Assembly: GCA_963795435.1 (NCBI GenBank)
Contig: CAWCHV010000001.1
Location: 62,001-126,000, forward strand
Direction of reading: 5' to 3'
Origin: JAFKFI01 sp963795435
GTDB lineage: Bacteria; Pseudomonadota; Alphaproteobacteria; Acetobacterales; Acetobacteraceae
Length of the DNA: 64,000 bases
In this document: positions 1 to 8,718 of the stretch, in pieces
Layout of the letters: every line of letters starts with the position of its first letter
Numbering within the stretch: the stretch's first letter is position 1
Made by a program: the position numbers and the translations under genes
The notes under the pieces: generated by a model
What the model saw: the letters and a program-made list of their open reading frames with translations, nothing else
What the model was told of the DNA's origin: nothing
The model's database searches: none

Positions 1-704
1 GCTTCGAGGACGGCACGGGCGAATTGCCCCGAGGGCCGCGGGCCGGATTTCGACTTCGGCTCGTCGGCGATCCTCGTTGATCTTCCCGGCGGGAAGCGCG
101 CCTTGATCGGTGGGCAGAAATCCGGCGTGGTGACGGCGGTCGATCCCGATCGCGGGGGAGAGATCATCTGGCAGAAGCGTGTGGGGAAAGGCGGCTCTCT
201 CGGCGGCGTGCAATGGGGGTCGGCCGCCGATGGGATCAGGATCTACGTCGCGGTGTCCGACGCAAAAGTCGGCATTGTCGCCGCGGGCACACAAGGCGCG
301 CAGCCCTGGGCGGTCAACCCCAATTTCGCGTTTTTGTTGGACGGAAAGGCGGGCGGCGGGCTGCACGCGCTCAGGCTCGACACCGGCGAGGAGGTTTGGC
401 AGACGCCGCACCCGGGTTGCGACGATGTTCCAGGATGTAGCCCCGCGCAGTCGGCCGCCGTTTCGGCATTTCCCGGTATCGTGCTGTCTGGCGGGCTTGA
501 CGGCCACATCCGCGCCTATTCCGCCGAAGATGGCCGGATCGTGTGGGATGAGGACACGAAGTCCGAGTATCGCACCGTGAACGGCGTTGCCGCGCGCGGC
601 GGCTCGATCGACGGTGCGGGCGCGGTCGTCGTCGGCGGCGTGGTCTACGTCACCTCGGGATCTCGATTCTACGGGACCATGCCGGGCAACGTACTACTGG
701 CTTA
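1..704 (+). pseudogene. PQQ-binding beta-propeller dehydrogenase, 3' part, interrupted by IS630
   Basis: C-terminal part of a periplasmic PQQ-binding beta-propeller protein of the polyvinyl-alcohol-dehydrogenase-like group; the 5' end lies outside the window. The frame is open from base 1 and reads a typical DFDFGSSAILV then GGQKSG segment, followed by tryptophan-docking style repeats (HALRLDTGEEVWQT, IRAYSAEDGRIVWDE). The family ends with a short GNVLLAxSVxG tail. Here the gene is cut after GNVLLA by an IS630 element and now reads into the element, ending at 726. Joining base 704 to base 1866 (one TTA copy) restores LLAYSVEGR and a stop, so the gene was intact before insertion. Loss of only the last residues may leave partial function. 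The family is clear; the substrate is not. Confidence 0.88.
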
Positions 705-788
705 TACCAAGGCTTCGAGATTGTGACTCGAGGGGCTTCCCCGACGCGGCGGCGTTCTGATTCAAGACGGCGAACGCAGGAGTTCGCC

Positions 789-1846
789 ATGCCGATCCCG
801 CTTCGGGCCGATTTTGATGCGTCGCAGCTGCGGTCCGCTGCCCGCCGGAGCAAGGACGGTCCGCAGGCGCGGCGATTGCTGGCGTTGGCGGCGATCTACG
901 ATGGTGCGAGCCGCACGGAGGCGGCCCGGATCGGCGGTGTGACGTTGCAGATCGTGCGCGACTGGGTGGTCAAGCTCAACACCCATGGCCCGGACGGCCT
1001 GGTCGATCGCAAGGCGCCCGGTCAGCCGTCGCGGCTGAACGACAGGCACCGCGCGGCGCTGGCCGAGATGATCGAGAGCGGGCCGATCCCCGCGATTCAT
1101 GGCGTGGTGCGTTGGCGCATCATCGACCTGTGCCAATGGGTCTGGGACGAGTTCCAGGTCACCATCGCCAAGCAGACGCTCGGCCGCGAGCTGCGCGCGA
1201 TGGGGTATCGCAAGCTGTCCGCGCGTCCGCGTCATCACGCGCAGGCCGAGGGCGCCATCGAGGCTTTTAAAAAAGCTTCCCCGCGCAGCTGGACGCGATC
1301 GCGCGCCAGAAGGGCGTCGCTCCCGGCGATGTAGAGATCTGGTTCGGCGATGAAGCGCGCATCGGTCAGAAAAACAAGATCACGCGACGCTGGGCGAAAC
1401 GCGGCACCCGGCCATCCGCCCCACACGACCAGCGCACGGCCTCGACCTACATCTTCGGTGCCATCTGCCCCAAAGAGGGCAAGAGCGTCGGCCTGATCCT
1501 GCCCTGGTGCAACACCGAGGCGATGGGCCTGCATCTGGCGGCGATCTCGGCGCAGGTCGCGCCCGGACGGCACGCGGCGCTTCTTGTCGATCAAGCCGGA
1601 TGGCACACGTCCGAGAAGCTCGTCGTGCCCGACAACCTCACAATCGTGTCGCTGCCCGCCAAATGCCCAGAGCTGAACCCGCAAGAGAACGTGTGGGAGT
1701 TCATGCGCGACAACTGGCTCTCCAACCGAGTGTTCACCTGCTACGACAACCTGGTCGACCATTGCTGCGACGCCTGGAACAAACTCGTCGATCAACCTTG
1801 GAGAATCATGTCCCTTGGGCTGCGAGACTGGGCGCATGGGTACTAA
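789..1846 (+). CDS. IS630 family transposase, produced by -1 frameshift
   Basis: DDE transposase of IS copy 1, encoded in two overlapping frames. Frame one (789-1334) holds the N-terminal helix-turn-helix region (MPIPLRADFDASQLR onward, with GASRTEAARIGGVTLQ). After a -1 slip at the T4A6 run (1265-1274) translation continues in the second frame, giving KKSFPAQLDAIARQKGV, then the catalytic motifs DEARIGQK (first D), LVDQAGWH (second D) and LNPQENVWE (E). The fused product is about 352 residues, normal for the family, and ends with DWAHGY and TAA. All three catalytic acids are present, so the element is probably active. Confidence 0.9.
1265..1275 (+). promoter_or_regulatory. Probable -1 programmed frameshift site (T4A6G) in IS630
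   Basis: The run TTTTAAAAAAG lies where the two transposase frames overlap. Reading GCT TTT AAA AAA and slipping back one base at A6 joins the N-terminal frame to the DDE frame without loss of residues. The same run is kept at 36469-36479 and, inverted, at 47207-47217. Use of such A-rich slippery runs is established for several IS families; use here is inferred. Confidence 0.75.
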
Positions 1847-1862
1847 TCAGAGAGTCCTGGTA

Positions 1863-1884
1863 TTACTCGGTGGAGGGCCGCTGA
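1863..1884 (+). pseudogene. Last codons of the interrupted PQQ dehydrogenase
   Basis: After the element the sequence TTACTCGGTGGAGGGCCGCTGA follows. Joined to GCT at 700-702 it reads A-Y-S-V-E-G-R-stop, the expected tail of the PQQ protein. This is direct evidence for where the element inserted. Confidence 0.75.
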
Positions 1885-2322
1885 GGGCATCGCCAGGTTA
1901 GCCGCTCCGGATCGTACGAAGAGGATTGTCGGCTGCCAGAACTTGTCACGCCGCAGGAGAGACGGAACGTTCTCTGCTGCCACATTATTGAGGACAGCGG
2001 CTTGTCCGGTGCCGAACGCCCGGTAAGACCGCGCGCTGGGCAACGCGCAGCTGCGCAAGTGTGGGTGATCAGCGTCGCGGTTTGTAATGCCCCTGCAGCA
2101 GGCGCTTGAAGAAGCGCTTGGCCCGGCGCTGTTCCACCGTTGCGCCGCTCCTGCAACAGTATGTCCAGCACGATCTCGTCGACCGCGCGCCATAGTTGGT
2201 GCAACACGCCCCTGACGCGGATGAATACGTCGTCTAGATGTCGGGTGTCGCCCGGCCGAGGCCGGCGCCGGCGCTATCGGTCGGCGAAGTCGGCGCCCGA
2301 ACGTCCGGTACCAGTGCCGCAT
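1885..2322 (-). pseudogene. IS6-family transposase remnant, multiply frameshifted
   Basis: Minus-strand remains of an IS6/IS240-like DDE transposase. Recognisable pieces in different frames are MRHWYRTFG (start of the catalytic domain), a degraded DVFIRVRGV, LHQLWRAVDEIVLDILLQE, RRNG and AENVPS, in the family order. No continuous frame remains, and the HTH part upstream is absent. It lies between the PQQ gene tail and the coiled-coil gene, so an older insertion event sits next to the recent IS630 copy. Confidence 0.6.
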
Positions 2323-2339
2323 GCGGCGCGCCGATCGAG

Positions 2340-2816
2340 CTATTCGCCCCCAAGTTTCTCCTCGAGGTTCTCGCGTGCGATTTCGGCCTCGGCATCCAGA
2401 GGGGCCGGTTCTTGGACCGCGACGCCCGGCGGCACGGCGTCACCTGGATCAATGTCGGAGCTCCGCCGCTTGCCGCGGGTCGACGTCCTCGGCTTCGGAC
2501 CGCGCGGGGCGGCCGCTGCTTGCGAAGCCACCTTTCTCTCCAAGCGGGCGACCTCTCCCTCCAGTTCCGCAACCCGGGCAGCGGACGACTTGGCGACTCG
2601 GTTCGTCTCCCTGCTTTTGGCGCGCAGCGTCGCATTGGCGCGTTCGAGCTTTTCCACCTGCGCCCGCAACTCGTCCTTGCTGAGCTTCGGAGCCCGAGAC
2701 AGCGTGGGGCTTGGTGTTCGGCCCTTCACCGCCAGTTTCGCAGACGCCGATGCTGGGCGGCCGGGCCTGCGCCGGCCGGTCTCGGGCGGTTTGGCGGTAC
2801 GCGCCATGGTGCTCAT
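2340..2816 (-). CDS. Hypothetical coiled-coil protein (copy A of a duplicated locus)
   Basis: 158-residue protein of unknown function. Residues about 1-40 are basic and rich in Pro/Ala/Arg (ETGRRRPGRPASASAK). Residues about 45-95 form a probable coiled coil (KLSKDELRAQVEKLERAN, then VAELEGEVARLERKV). The tail is acidic. I recognise no enzyme motif. A diverged second copy at 24438-24935 has two in-frame stops, so this is the intact one. Both copies sit just downstream of a split mucR on the same strand, suggesting a conserved gene pair. The start at 2816 gives MSTMARTAK, and the paralogue begins MRAMARKAK at the equivalent place. Confidence 0.7.
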   Translation of the reverse strand: MSTMARTAKPPETGRRRPGRPASASAKLAVKGRTPSPTLSRAPKLSKDELRAQVEKLERANATLRAKSRETNRVAKSSAARVAELEGEVARLERKVASQAAAAPRGPKPRTSTRGKRRSSDIDPGDAVPPGVAVQEPAPLDAEAEIARENLEEKLGGE

Positions 2817-2994
2817 CTCCTCTGAACCGATGGGAATGGTCGCCTCGATGGCAAGAAGGCACCTTGCTCGGGAGTGCCGCGGTGCGCACCATCGGAGGGA
2901 AACCGCCTCTCGGCTCGACCCCGAGGCGGGGCGAGAGGGCGTGCTACTCCCCCGTAATTCTTTCGCGCGGCGCGCCCGCCCCGGACACCCTCCC

Positions 2995-3432
2995 TTACCC
3001 GCTGTATAGGCGGAGAGGACTGCTTCTCCGGAGCGTCGGACTTGCGCCCCACCCGATCTCCTTGGCGAGCGCTGAGCGGCGCGCGGCGTGTTTCGGTGCC
3101 ACCATCGGGTAGTCGCGCGGCAGGCTCCAGCATGCCCGGTATTGCTCGAGCGTCATGCCATAGGACGTACTGAGATGCCACTTCAACATCTTCAGCTTCT
3201 TCCCGTCCTCTAGGCAGACAAGGTAGTCAGGGAAAACAGACTTCCTGACCGGTACGGCCGGCTCCGGCTTTTCGACAGCCGGCGCTTCGGTGCCCAAGCC
3301 GTTCAGCGTGGCTTAGACGGACCGGATGACGCCGGGCAGCGCCTCGGGCGTTACCGCGTTGTGCGCGACATGCGCGGACACGATGCTGGCGACAAGGTCG
3401 AGCAAGTCCGGATTGGACGGCACGGCGCGCAT
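2995..3432 (-). pseudogene. MucR/Ros-family transcriptional regulator, split by in-frame TAA (copy A)
   Basis: MucR-type DNA-binding regulator in two in-frame pieces. The N-terminal piece (3432 down to 3313, 39 residues, MRAVPSNPDLLDLVASIV) matches the oligomerisation region and ends at TAA 3315-3313. The second piece (TTG at 3297) contains PAVPVRKSVFPDYLVCLED and YPMVAPKHAARRSALAKEIG, the DNA-binding domain in the CLED form, where the second zinc cysteine is Asp. The C-terminus differs from copy B (25048-25536) by an indel near 3050. Both copies keep the same TAA, so the lesion predates the duplication. Either both are dead, or the second piece is made from the TTG as a short repressor. Confidence 0.75.
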
Positions 3433-3568
3433 CCTCGGCAATTCAACGAAGGATCGATCTCTACAGACTGCGGCCGTGGGCTCGCAACATGGCACGCAGC
3501 AGCGGTCGGCCGCCGGCCCACCGACGAAAGGTTTCGTGCCCGCAGGGCATCGGCTAGAAGCTCGGGCG

Positions 3569-4136
3569 ATGCCGATCAGATCCGAACTGCGGCGGCTGTA
3601 CCCGACGCATTGGCCCGAGATCAGCCGACGCGTCCGCTTCGATCGCGCGGGCGGCAAATGCGAGCGCTGCCAGTGCCCGCACGGCACCACGGTCCGCTGC
3701 CCTTCCCGACGGACGATGGCTCGATCCATTGCGTCAGACCTGGCGCGATGGGCGCGGTCGGCCAGCTCGCTGGCCCACGCTGGTGGAGGCCATCGAGATG
3801 CGCACGACGCGCGTGATCCTGGCCGCCGCGCATCTCGACAATGACCCAGCGAACAACCGACTGCGCAACCTGCGTAGCCTCTGCCAGCGCTGTCACATGA
3901 TCCAGGACTGCGGCTACCATCTGGCGCAGCGCTGGATCACTTATCGGCTGCGCTACGCGCTGGGCGACATCTTTCTCGGGCCCTACAGAGGTGGGGCGGA
4001 CCGTTTCATCCTGCCTATGTTGATCGCGCAGTTCGGGGCCGCCGCGCGATCGGCCGTCGGGAGCGGGAGTGGTCCGGCGCGACACCGGTCCGCGGCCTCG
4101 CCGCAGCTTCTGCTGGACGTGTCCGCCCGCGGATAG
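3569..4136 (+). pseudogene. HNH endonuclease-like protein, frameshifted
   Basis: The gene begins MPIRSELRRLYPTHWPEIS and carries a zinc-binding pair (CERCQC). It ends with an HNH-type core: AAHLDNDPANNRLRNLR and LCQRCHMIQD. The frame changes near 3705. Removing one C from TGCCCTTCC rejoins VRCLPDGRWLDPLRQTW. So one extra base in a C-run separates the N-terminal frame (from 3569) from the HNH frame (to 4136). The family is plausible for a DNA-nicking enzyme but the substrate is unknown. It is divergent from mucR, with about 135 bp between the start codons. The lesion could be natural or a base-calling error. Confidence 0.7.
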
Positions 4137-4145
4137 TGCAGCCGC

Positions 4146-4950
4146 TCACGCCGGGCAGTCTCCGGGTCTGTCCTCGTGGCATCTGACCCGCACGGGCGTC
4201 CATGCCGTGTCCTGGTCCAGCGCCAGCACGCCGTCGCGTGCCAGTTCCAGGCCGGCGATCAGTGTGCTGGAGAGCGCCGCGCGGGCGCGCAACGCGCGGT
4301 CCGGCTGCTCGGTGCCGAGCCGCGGCAGGAAGGCCTGCAACGGGCTGCCAGCGGGCAGCACGCCGAGCAGCTGGCGCAGGCGGGAGAGCGCGTCGCTGGC
4401 CCGCCACAACGGCGGCGGTTTGGGGCCAAAGGCGGCCGCCTGCTCCTCCCACCCGCAGCGCCATTAGGCAGGCGCGCAGCAACTCGGTGAGATCGCCAAC
4501 CCGGCCAGCCGGGTTGAGCTCGGGCATCCCCCGGGCGAACACCTCGCGGCCGAGCTGCGGCCGGCGCTCCAGCCAGTCGGCGGCCCAGCGCATTTGGGCA
4601 CGAGCGAGCAGCTGGCGGCGCAGCGCCTCGGCCTCTTCGGCCGCGCCGCGCGCCGCGGGCGCGTCGGCCGGCAGCAGCAGCCGCGAGCGCAGCTCGGTCA
4701 GCGTCGCCGCCATGACCGTCCAGGCCGCCCAGGGGCCGACCCGACTGCCGTCCCGATCGGCGAGGGCCGCCTGCATCGCCCGGGAAAATGCCTCGATCAG
4801 GGCGCCGATCGACAGCCGGGCCAGGTCGATCTTCTTGGCCCGCGCCATCTCCAGCAGCCAATCGAGCGGCCCGGCGAAGCCGTCGATCGACAGAACAGGG
4901 GCTCCGTCCGTTGGCTCGCCGCGCGGTGGATCCTCCCAGGCCGAGACCAT
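4146..4950 (-). pseudogene. scpA: ScpA-like segregation/condensation protein, frameshifted
   Basis: ScpA (kleisin) homologue, normally the bridging subunit of the SMC-ScpAB chromosome-condensation complex. It starts at 4950 (MVSAWEDPP) and shows the hallmark FAGPLDWLLEMARAKKIDL and a middle region with LTELLRACLMALRV. The frame breaks near 4455. Deleting one G from GTGGGAGGAG restores VEEQAAAFGPKPPPLW, and the C-terminal winged-helix part continues in the other frame (WRASDALSRLRQLLGVLP) to the stop at 4146. Full length would be about 268 residues, normal for the family. It lies among plasmid-like genes, so it may be an accessory rather than the chromosomal scpA. Confidence 0.8.
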
Positions 4951-4988
4951 CGACGGTGCAGGGCTGGGGGCGAGGTCGGCGGCGTCGG

Positions 4989-5120
4989 TCACGGCGCGTC
5001 GTAGACGGGACGGGTGTCGAAGCGCAGCGCCGGCCAGCACGCGGCGATCCGCGCCAGCGCCCGCCACGGCGTCCAGTCGGCCGACCAGAAGTTTATGCCG
5101 GTGGCCTGCAGCTCAAGCTG
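4989..5120 (-). pseudogene. C-terminal fragment of an unidentified gene upstream of scpA
   Basis: An open frame on the minus strand ending at TGA 4991-4989 reads INFWSADWTPWRALARIAA and ends RFDTRPVYDAP. It has no start, because it is joined at about 5120 to transposase debris. I do not recognise it. It is about 40 bp upstream of scpA, so it may have been co-transcribed with it. Confidence 0.3.
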
Positions 5121-5380
5121 GTCTCCGGCTCGGGCATCGGTCCGGTCGAGGACAGCATCGGTCTTGCCGCGCTTAACGTAGGCTTTGACGTAGCCGCCAA
5201 GATCCAGAAGGCCGAGGCCCGGATCCTCGCGACAAGGCAGGGCGGGAGGCCGCAGAACCAGTCCAGCACCTCCGATCGCCCCAGCCGGCGTCGGGCGAGG
5301 ACCTTGCCCGTGCCGTCAATCGCATGCACCTGAAAGACGTTCTTGGCCAGGTCCAGCCCGACCGTTGTGATCTCGCCCAT
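5121..5380 (-). pseudogene. IS110-family transposase N-terminal fragment
   Basis: Starts at 5380 with MGEITTVGLDLAKNVFQVHA, the RuvC-like first catalytic strand (D in GLDLAKN) of IS110/IS1111 transposases, and continues to about 5230. After a frame change and an internal deletion, GYVKAYVKRGKTDAV follows, the family motif with the second acidic residue. The rest of the gene is missing. Its 5' side is cut by group II intron A. Confidence 0.75.
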
Positions 5381-5444
5381 GGACCGCTCCTCTGCGCTGC
5401 GGGCGACGGCCCGCTCCCAAATGCAAGCATGGGAGGCTCAGGGG

Positions 5445-7353
5445 GTCGCGGTAGGGACGGCCATTGCTGGCCGCCCCCCGCACAGATCCCGGCGTGCGGT
5501 GCTACCGCACCGGGCTCCTACCTCGGATGAGTGACGAGGAACCGCTGCTCGGGCCACGGGTGCTGGATGCGTGGATACGGCAGGTAGCGGTTGGCGATCA
5601 GCTTCATCCGTCGCCACGGCAGCCGATGCTTCTGGCCTCGCCGTCGAATGGCATGGAGCCAGCGCTCGATGAGATGGTGACGGAACGCTGTGATCGCCGG
5701 CGCGCTCATGGGCACGGCGTAGTAGGCAAGCCAGCCGCGCAGCACTTTGGTGAGCCATTGGCCTTGCGCCTCGATGCCGTCATGACGAGTTGCCCGGAGC
5801 TGCTCCTTGATCTCCTTCAGCTTCGCCCGCATCCGCTTTCGGATCGGCGTCCGCCCCAACACGAAGCCGCTGCCGCTTCGCCGAGTCGCGCAGTAGTGCG
5901 TGAACCCGAGGAAGTCGAACGTCTCCGGTTTGCCAAGACCACGTGTGCGGCGGTCTGCCACTGCATTCCTGCCGAACTCGATGAGCCTCGTCTTGTCGGG
6001 GTGTAGGCCAAGCCCGAACTCGGCCAGGCGGGCCGAGAGGTCGGCAATAAACCGCTCCGCGTCGTGCTGGTGCTCGAAGCCGATGATCGTGTCGTCCGCA
6101 TAGCGCACGACAATCACATCGCCCGCTGCGTGGCGTTGCCGCCATTGGCGGACCCACAGATCGTAGACGTAGTGCAAGTAGACGTTCGCAAGGAGCGGCG
6201 AGATCACCGCGCCCTGTGGCGTCCCCTCCACGGTCTCGATCCTGCGGCCCTCTTCGAGCACCCCTGCCGCCAGCCACTTGCGGATCAACCTGATGACCCG
6301 GCGATCCGCGACCCGGTGCTCAATGAACCGGATCAGCCACTCATGGCTGATCGTGTCAAAGAACGACCGAATGTCGGCGTCGAGGACCCAGTTGATCCGT
6401 CGCTTCCCCAGCCCGTACGCAAGCGCGTCCAGCGCATCGTGCTGTCCACGCCCGGGCCGGAACCCGTAGCTGAACCCCAGGAATTCCGCCTCGTAGATCG
6501 GCGTCAGAAGCATCACCACCGCCGCCTGGACGATCTTGTCCTCCAATGCAGCAATGCCGAGCGGTCGTTGCCGGCCGTCCGCCTTCGGAATGTACCGTCG
6601 GCGAGAGGCCAGCGCTCGATACGTTCCTCGATGCACGCGGGCATGGAGGTCCCGGAGGTTTGTCTCCAGGCCCTCTGCGTACCGCGCCCATGTCAGCCCA
6701 TCAATCCCCGGCGCGGCGGTCTTCTTCAAGCTGAAGAATCCCGCCCGCAGGACATCGAGGCTGACGTGGTGGAGGAGCGCTGTAAGTGGCTCCTTTCGAT
6801 CCCTGGTTACGGCTCCTCGTATGCGGGCCTGCGCATGTGACACGGCTTCCCGGCTCTGCGTCCGGACCGTGGTTTGCGGGTCCGCATTCTCCTTGGTCCC
6901 GCCCCTTCGCTCCACTGACTCCTCGGCCGCTCGCGCCGCTCCGTTCGCCAGCTTCCTCGCTACTATGGGCGAGTCCGACTTCTCCATGCCGTTCATCATC
7001 GGCTTTGGCCTCCGGCCTTCCCGACGCGGTCCGCATAACGCCACACGCGGACAGCCTGGAGATCTCCCGGTTCCCGTGCAGAAGACGTCTGCGCATGCCA
7101 GGTTCTACGACGACGCGGGGTCGGCGAGCGTCTCGCGTTCACGACGCGCGCCGTGTTGCCTTCTGCAGGACGGAGGACATCGGCACCCCGAAGTTGGTTT
7201 TCGCCGCTCAATGGCTGGCCTACGCACTCCCCTGTCAACGCTTCGCCTCGGTCCTCGCGAACCGCTGCGCATGAACTCGGGGCCGGTGTGGCTCGCTACA
7301 CCTTCACCGTAGAGGACTCGCACCTCTTACCTCCTGCCGGTCTCCCGGCGCAC
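5445..7353 (-). mobile_element. Group II intron A
   Basis: Minus-strand intron of about 1909 bp. The 5' end is GTGCGCCGGGAGACCGG at 7353. Near the 3' end a domain V-like hairpin (AGCCCGGTGCGG, loop, CCGCACGCCGGG) lies at about 5485-5516, followed by a domain VI stem and a terminal CTACCGCGAC at 5445. It encodes a reverse transcriptase/maturase. A second intron with the same end sequences and nearly the same length is at 37598-39508. It separates a Tn3 transposase stump from IS110 debris. The ends were set by comparing the two introns, so they may be off by a few bases. Confidence 0.85.
5518..6999 (-). CDS. ltrA: Group II intron reverse transcriptase/maturase
   Basis: Intron-encoded protein of about 493 residues that aids splicing and reverse transcription of intron A. 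The start at 6999 gives MMNGMEKSDSPIVA, matching the partner intron (MHGHEKSDPAIVA). RT blocks follow in order: AAPGIDGLTWARY, RRYIPKADGRQRPLGI, FLGFSYGFRPGRGQHDALD, GTPQGAVISPLLANVYL, and the catalytic VVRYADDTIIGF. The maturase (X) domain follows (GWLAYYAVPMSAPAITAF). The protein ends right after it with no HNH endonuclease domain, so mobility would rely on endonuclease-independent insertion. All key residues are intact. Confidence 0.92.
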   Translation of the reverse strand: MMNGMEKSDSPIVARKLANGAARAAEESVERRGGTKENADPQTTVRTQSREAVSHAQARIRGAVTRDRKEPLTALLHHVSLDVLRAGFFSLKKTAAPGIDGLTWARYAEGLETNLRDLHARVHRGTYRALASRRRYIPKADGRQRPLGIAALEDKIVQAAVVMLLTPIYEAEFLGFSYGFRPGRGQHDALDALAYGLGKRRINWVLDADIRSFFDTISHEWLIRFIEHRVADRRVIRLIRKWLAAGVLEEGRRIETVEGTPQGAVISPLLANVYLHYVYDLWVRQWRQRHAAGDVIVVRYADDTIIGFEHQHDAERFIADLSARLAEFGLGLHPDKTRLIEFGRNAVADRRTRGLGKPETFDFLGFTHYCATRRSGSGFVLGRTPIRKRMRAKLKEIKEQLRATRHDGIEAQGQWLTKVLRGWLAYYAVPMSAPAITAFRHHLIERWLHAIRRRGQKHRLPWRRMKLIANRYLPYPRIQHPWPEQRFLVTHPR

Positions 7354-7354
7354 C

Positions 7355-7465
7355 CGTCCACCCCAACACATCGACCTGTCGGGAGACTTCCTCTGGGATC
7401 GGGCCGCGGTATCTGCCGGACGCCGCCGTCCGCTCAACCTCGGGCGCTTCAGAACCGCCGCATGA
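7355..7465 (+). pseudogene. Tn3-family transposase C-terminal stump
   Basis: A short frame reads QHIDLSGDFLW then RPLNLGRFRTAA and a stop at 7463-7465. It resembles the very C-terminus of Tn3-family TnpA (HInLTGDYxW...RPL). Everything upstream is missing and replaced by the 5' end of group II intron A. A similar stump is at 16404-16519. Confidence 0.6.
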
Positions 7466-7604
7466 CCCAGGTTCACGGCACGTTCCGGCTTAGACCTCAT
7501 GTCCGTCTGCGGGCGGGGTGACCCGCCTCACTTGGATGTATGCCGGGAACGAGGATTGCGCTGGATTGGCCGGCGTAGAGCCTCAGGCATATCGGAGGCG
7601 GGTC

Positions 7605-8718
7605 GTGGAAGAGGGTATCACATTCATTGGTCTTGACGTGCACAAGGCGACGATTGCTGTGGCGGTCGCCCCGGGCGGCCGGAGAGAAGCCGCGCGTTAT
7701 TTTGGTGAGATCGAGAATGCCTCGGTGGCGCTCACCAAGCTGGCGAAGAAGCACGCGCAGAAGGGTGTGCGTCTGAGCTTTTGTTACGAGGCTGGCCCGT
7801 GTGGATACGGTGTGTACCGCCATCTTCTGGAACTCGGACACGAGTGCCTGGTGGTGGCGCCGTCGTTGATCCCGAAGCGGCCGGGAGATCGGGTGAAGAC
7901 GGATCGGCGCGATGCTCTCACCTTGGCGCAACTGCATCGGGCCGGAGAACTGAGCGCCGTCTGGGTACCGGACACGGCACACGAGGCGATGCGCGACCTG
8001 GTTCGCGCTCGGCTGGTGGCGGTCCGGACGCTGCGCAAATCACGGCAGCATCTGCTGAGCTTTCTGCTGCGGCATGGACGCGTGCACAACGGCAACACTT
8101 GGACACGTACGCACCGGCATTGGCTGACAACCCTGCGCTTTGATCATCCGGCGCAGCGGATCGTGTTCCAGGACTACCTGCACGCCGTACAGGATGCCGA
8201 GAAGCGGCGAAGTGCGCTGACCGAGCAGATCCGCGAGTCGCTTCCCGCATGGTCGATGGCGCCGGTCGTCATCGCGCTGCAAGCCCTGCGCGGCATGGCG
8301 ATGGTCACCGCAGCGACGCTCATCGCTGAGGTCGGCGATCTGACGCGCTTTGGTAATCCGCGCGATTTGATGTCGCATGTCGGGTTGGTTCCCTCCGAGC
8401 ATTCGAGCGGCGCCACGATCCGCCGTGGCGGCCTCACCAAGACCGGCAACACCGAAGCTCGCAGGGTGATGGTGGAAGCCGCCTGGACTTACAGATTGCC
8501 GGCCCGGGTCGGTCGCATCCTGCTCGACCGCCTTGAGGGATTACCCGTTGAGGTCCGTGACATCGCCTGGAAGGCGCAGGTCCGAACTCTGTGCCCGTTA
8601 CCGACGTCTCGCCGCCAAGGGCAAGGCCGTCCCGCTCGTGATCGCGGCGATCGCCCGCGAGCTGCTGGGCTTCGCCTGGGCAATCGCACGCTTTGTCGGA
8701 CCGCTCAAAGCGGCCTAG
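7605..8718 (+). pseudogene. IS110-family transposase, one late frameshift
   Basis: IS110-type DEDD transposase/recombinase. GTG at 7605 begins VEEGITFIGLDVHKATIAVA (first D). The middle has GDRVKTDRRDALTLAQLHRAG, and the C-terminal half has the transposase-20 motif LMSHVGLVPSEHSSG, RRGGLTKTGNTEARRVMVEA. The frame changes near 8588. Removing one A from CGAACTC gives VRLCARYRRLAAKGKA and a normal ending FVGPLKAA at 8718. Full length would be about 371 residues. The catalytic domains lie before the lesion. A long non-coding 3' flank (8719-9100) probably belongs to the element. Confidence 0.85.

Larger units (their letters stand above)
705..1862 (+). mobile_element. IS630-family insertion sequence, copy 1
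   Basis: Element of 1158 bp with ends TACCAAGG and CCTGGTA, flanked by a 3-bp direct repeat TTA (702-704 and 1863-1865). Imperfect inverted ends are visible (CCAAGGCTTCGAGATT against CCAGGACTCTCTGATT). It carries one transposase made by frameshifting. The transposase reading frames are identical in protein to those of the copies at 35908 and 46619. This copy lacks one A in the leader (GTGACTCGAG instead of GTGAACTCGAG). It interrupts the PQQ dehydrogenase gene. Confidence 0.92.
2340..3588. repeat. Duplicated locus, copy A (coiled-coil gene, mucR, start of HNH gene)
   Basis: Aligns in the same order and orientation with 24438-25689. The mucR part is nearly identical and the coiled-coil part clearly more diverged. 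Homology runs through ATGCCGATCAGATC at the start of the HNH gene and stops about seven codons into it. Confidence 0.8.
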
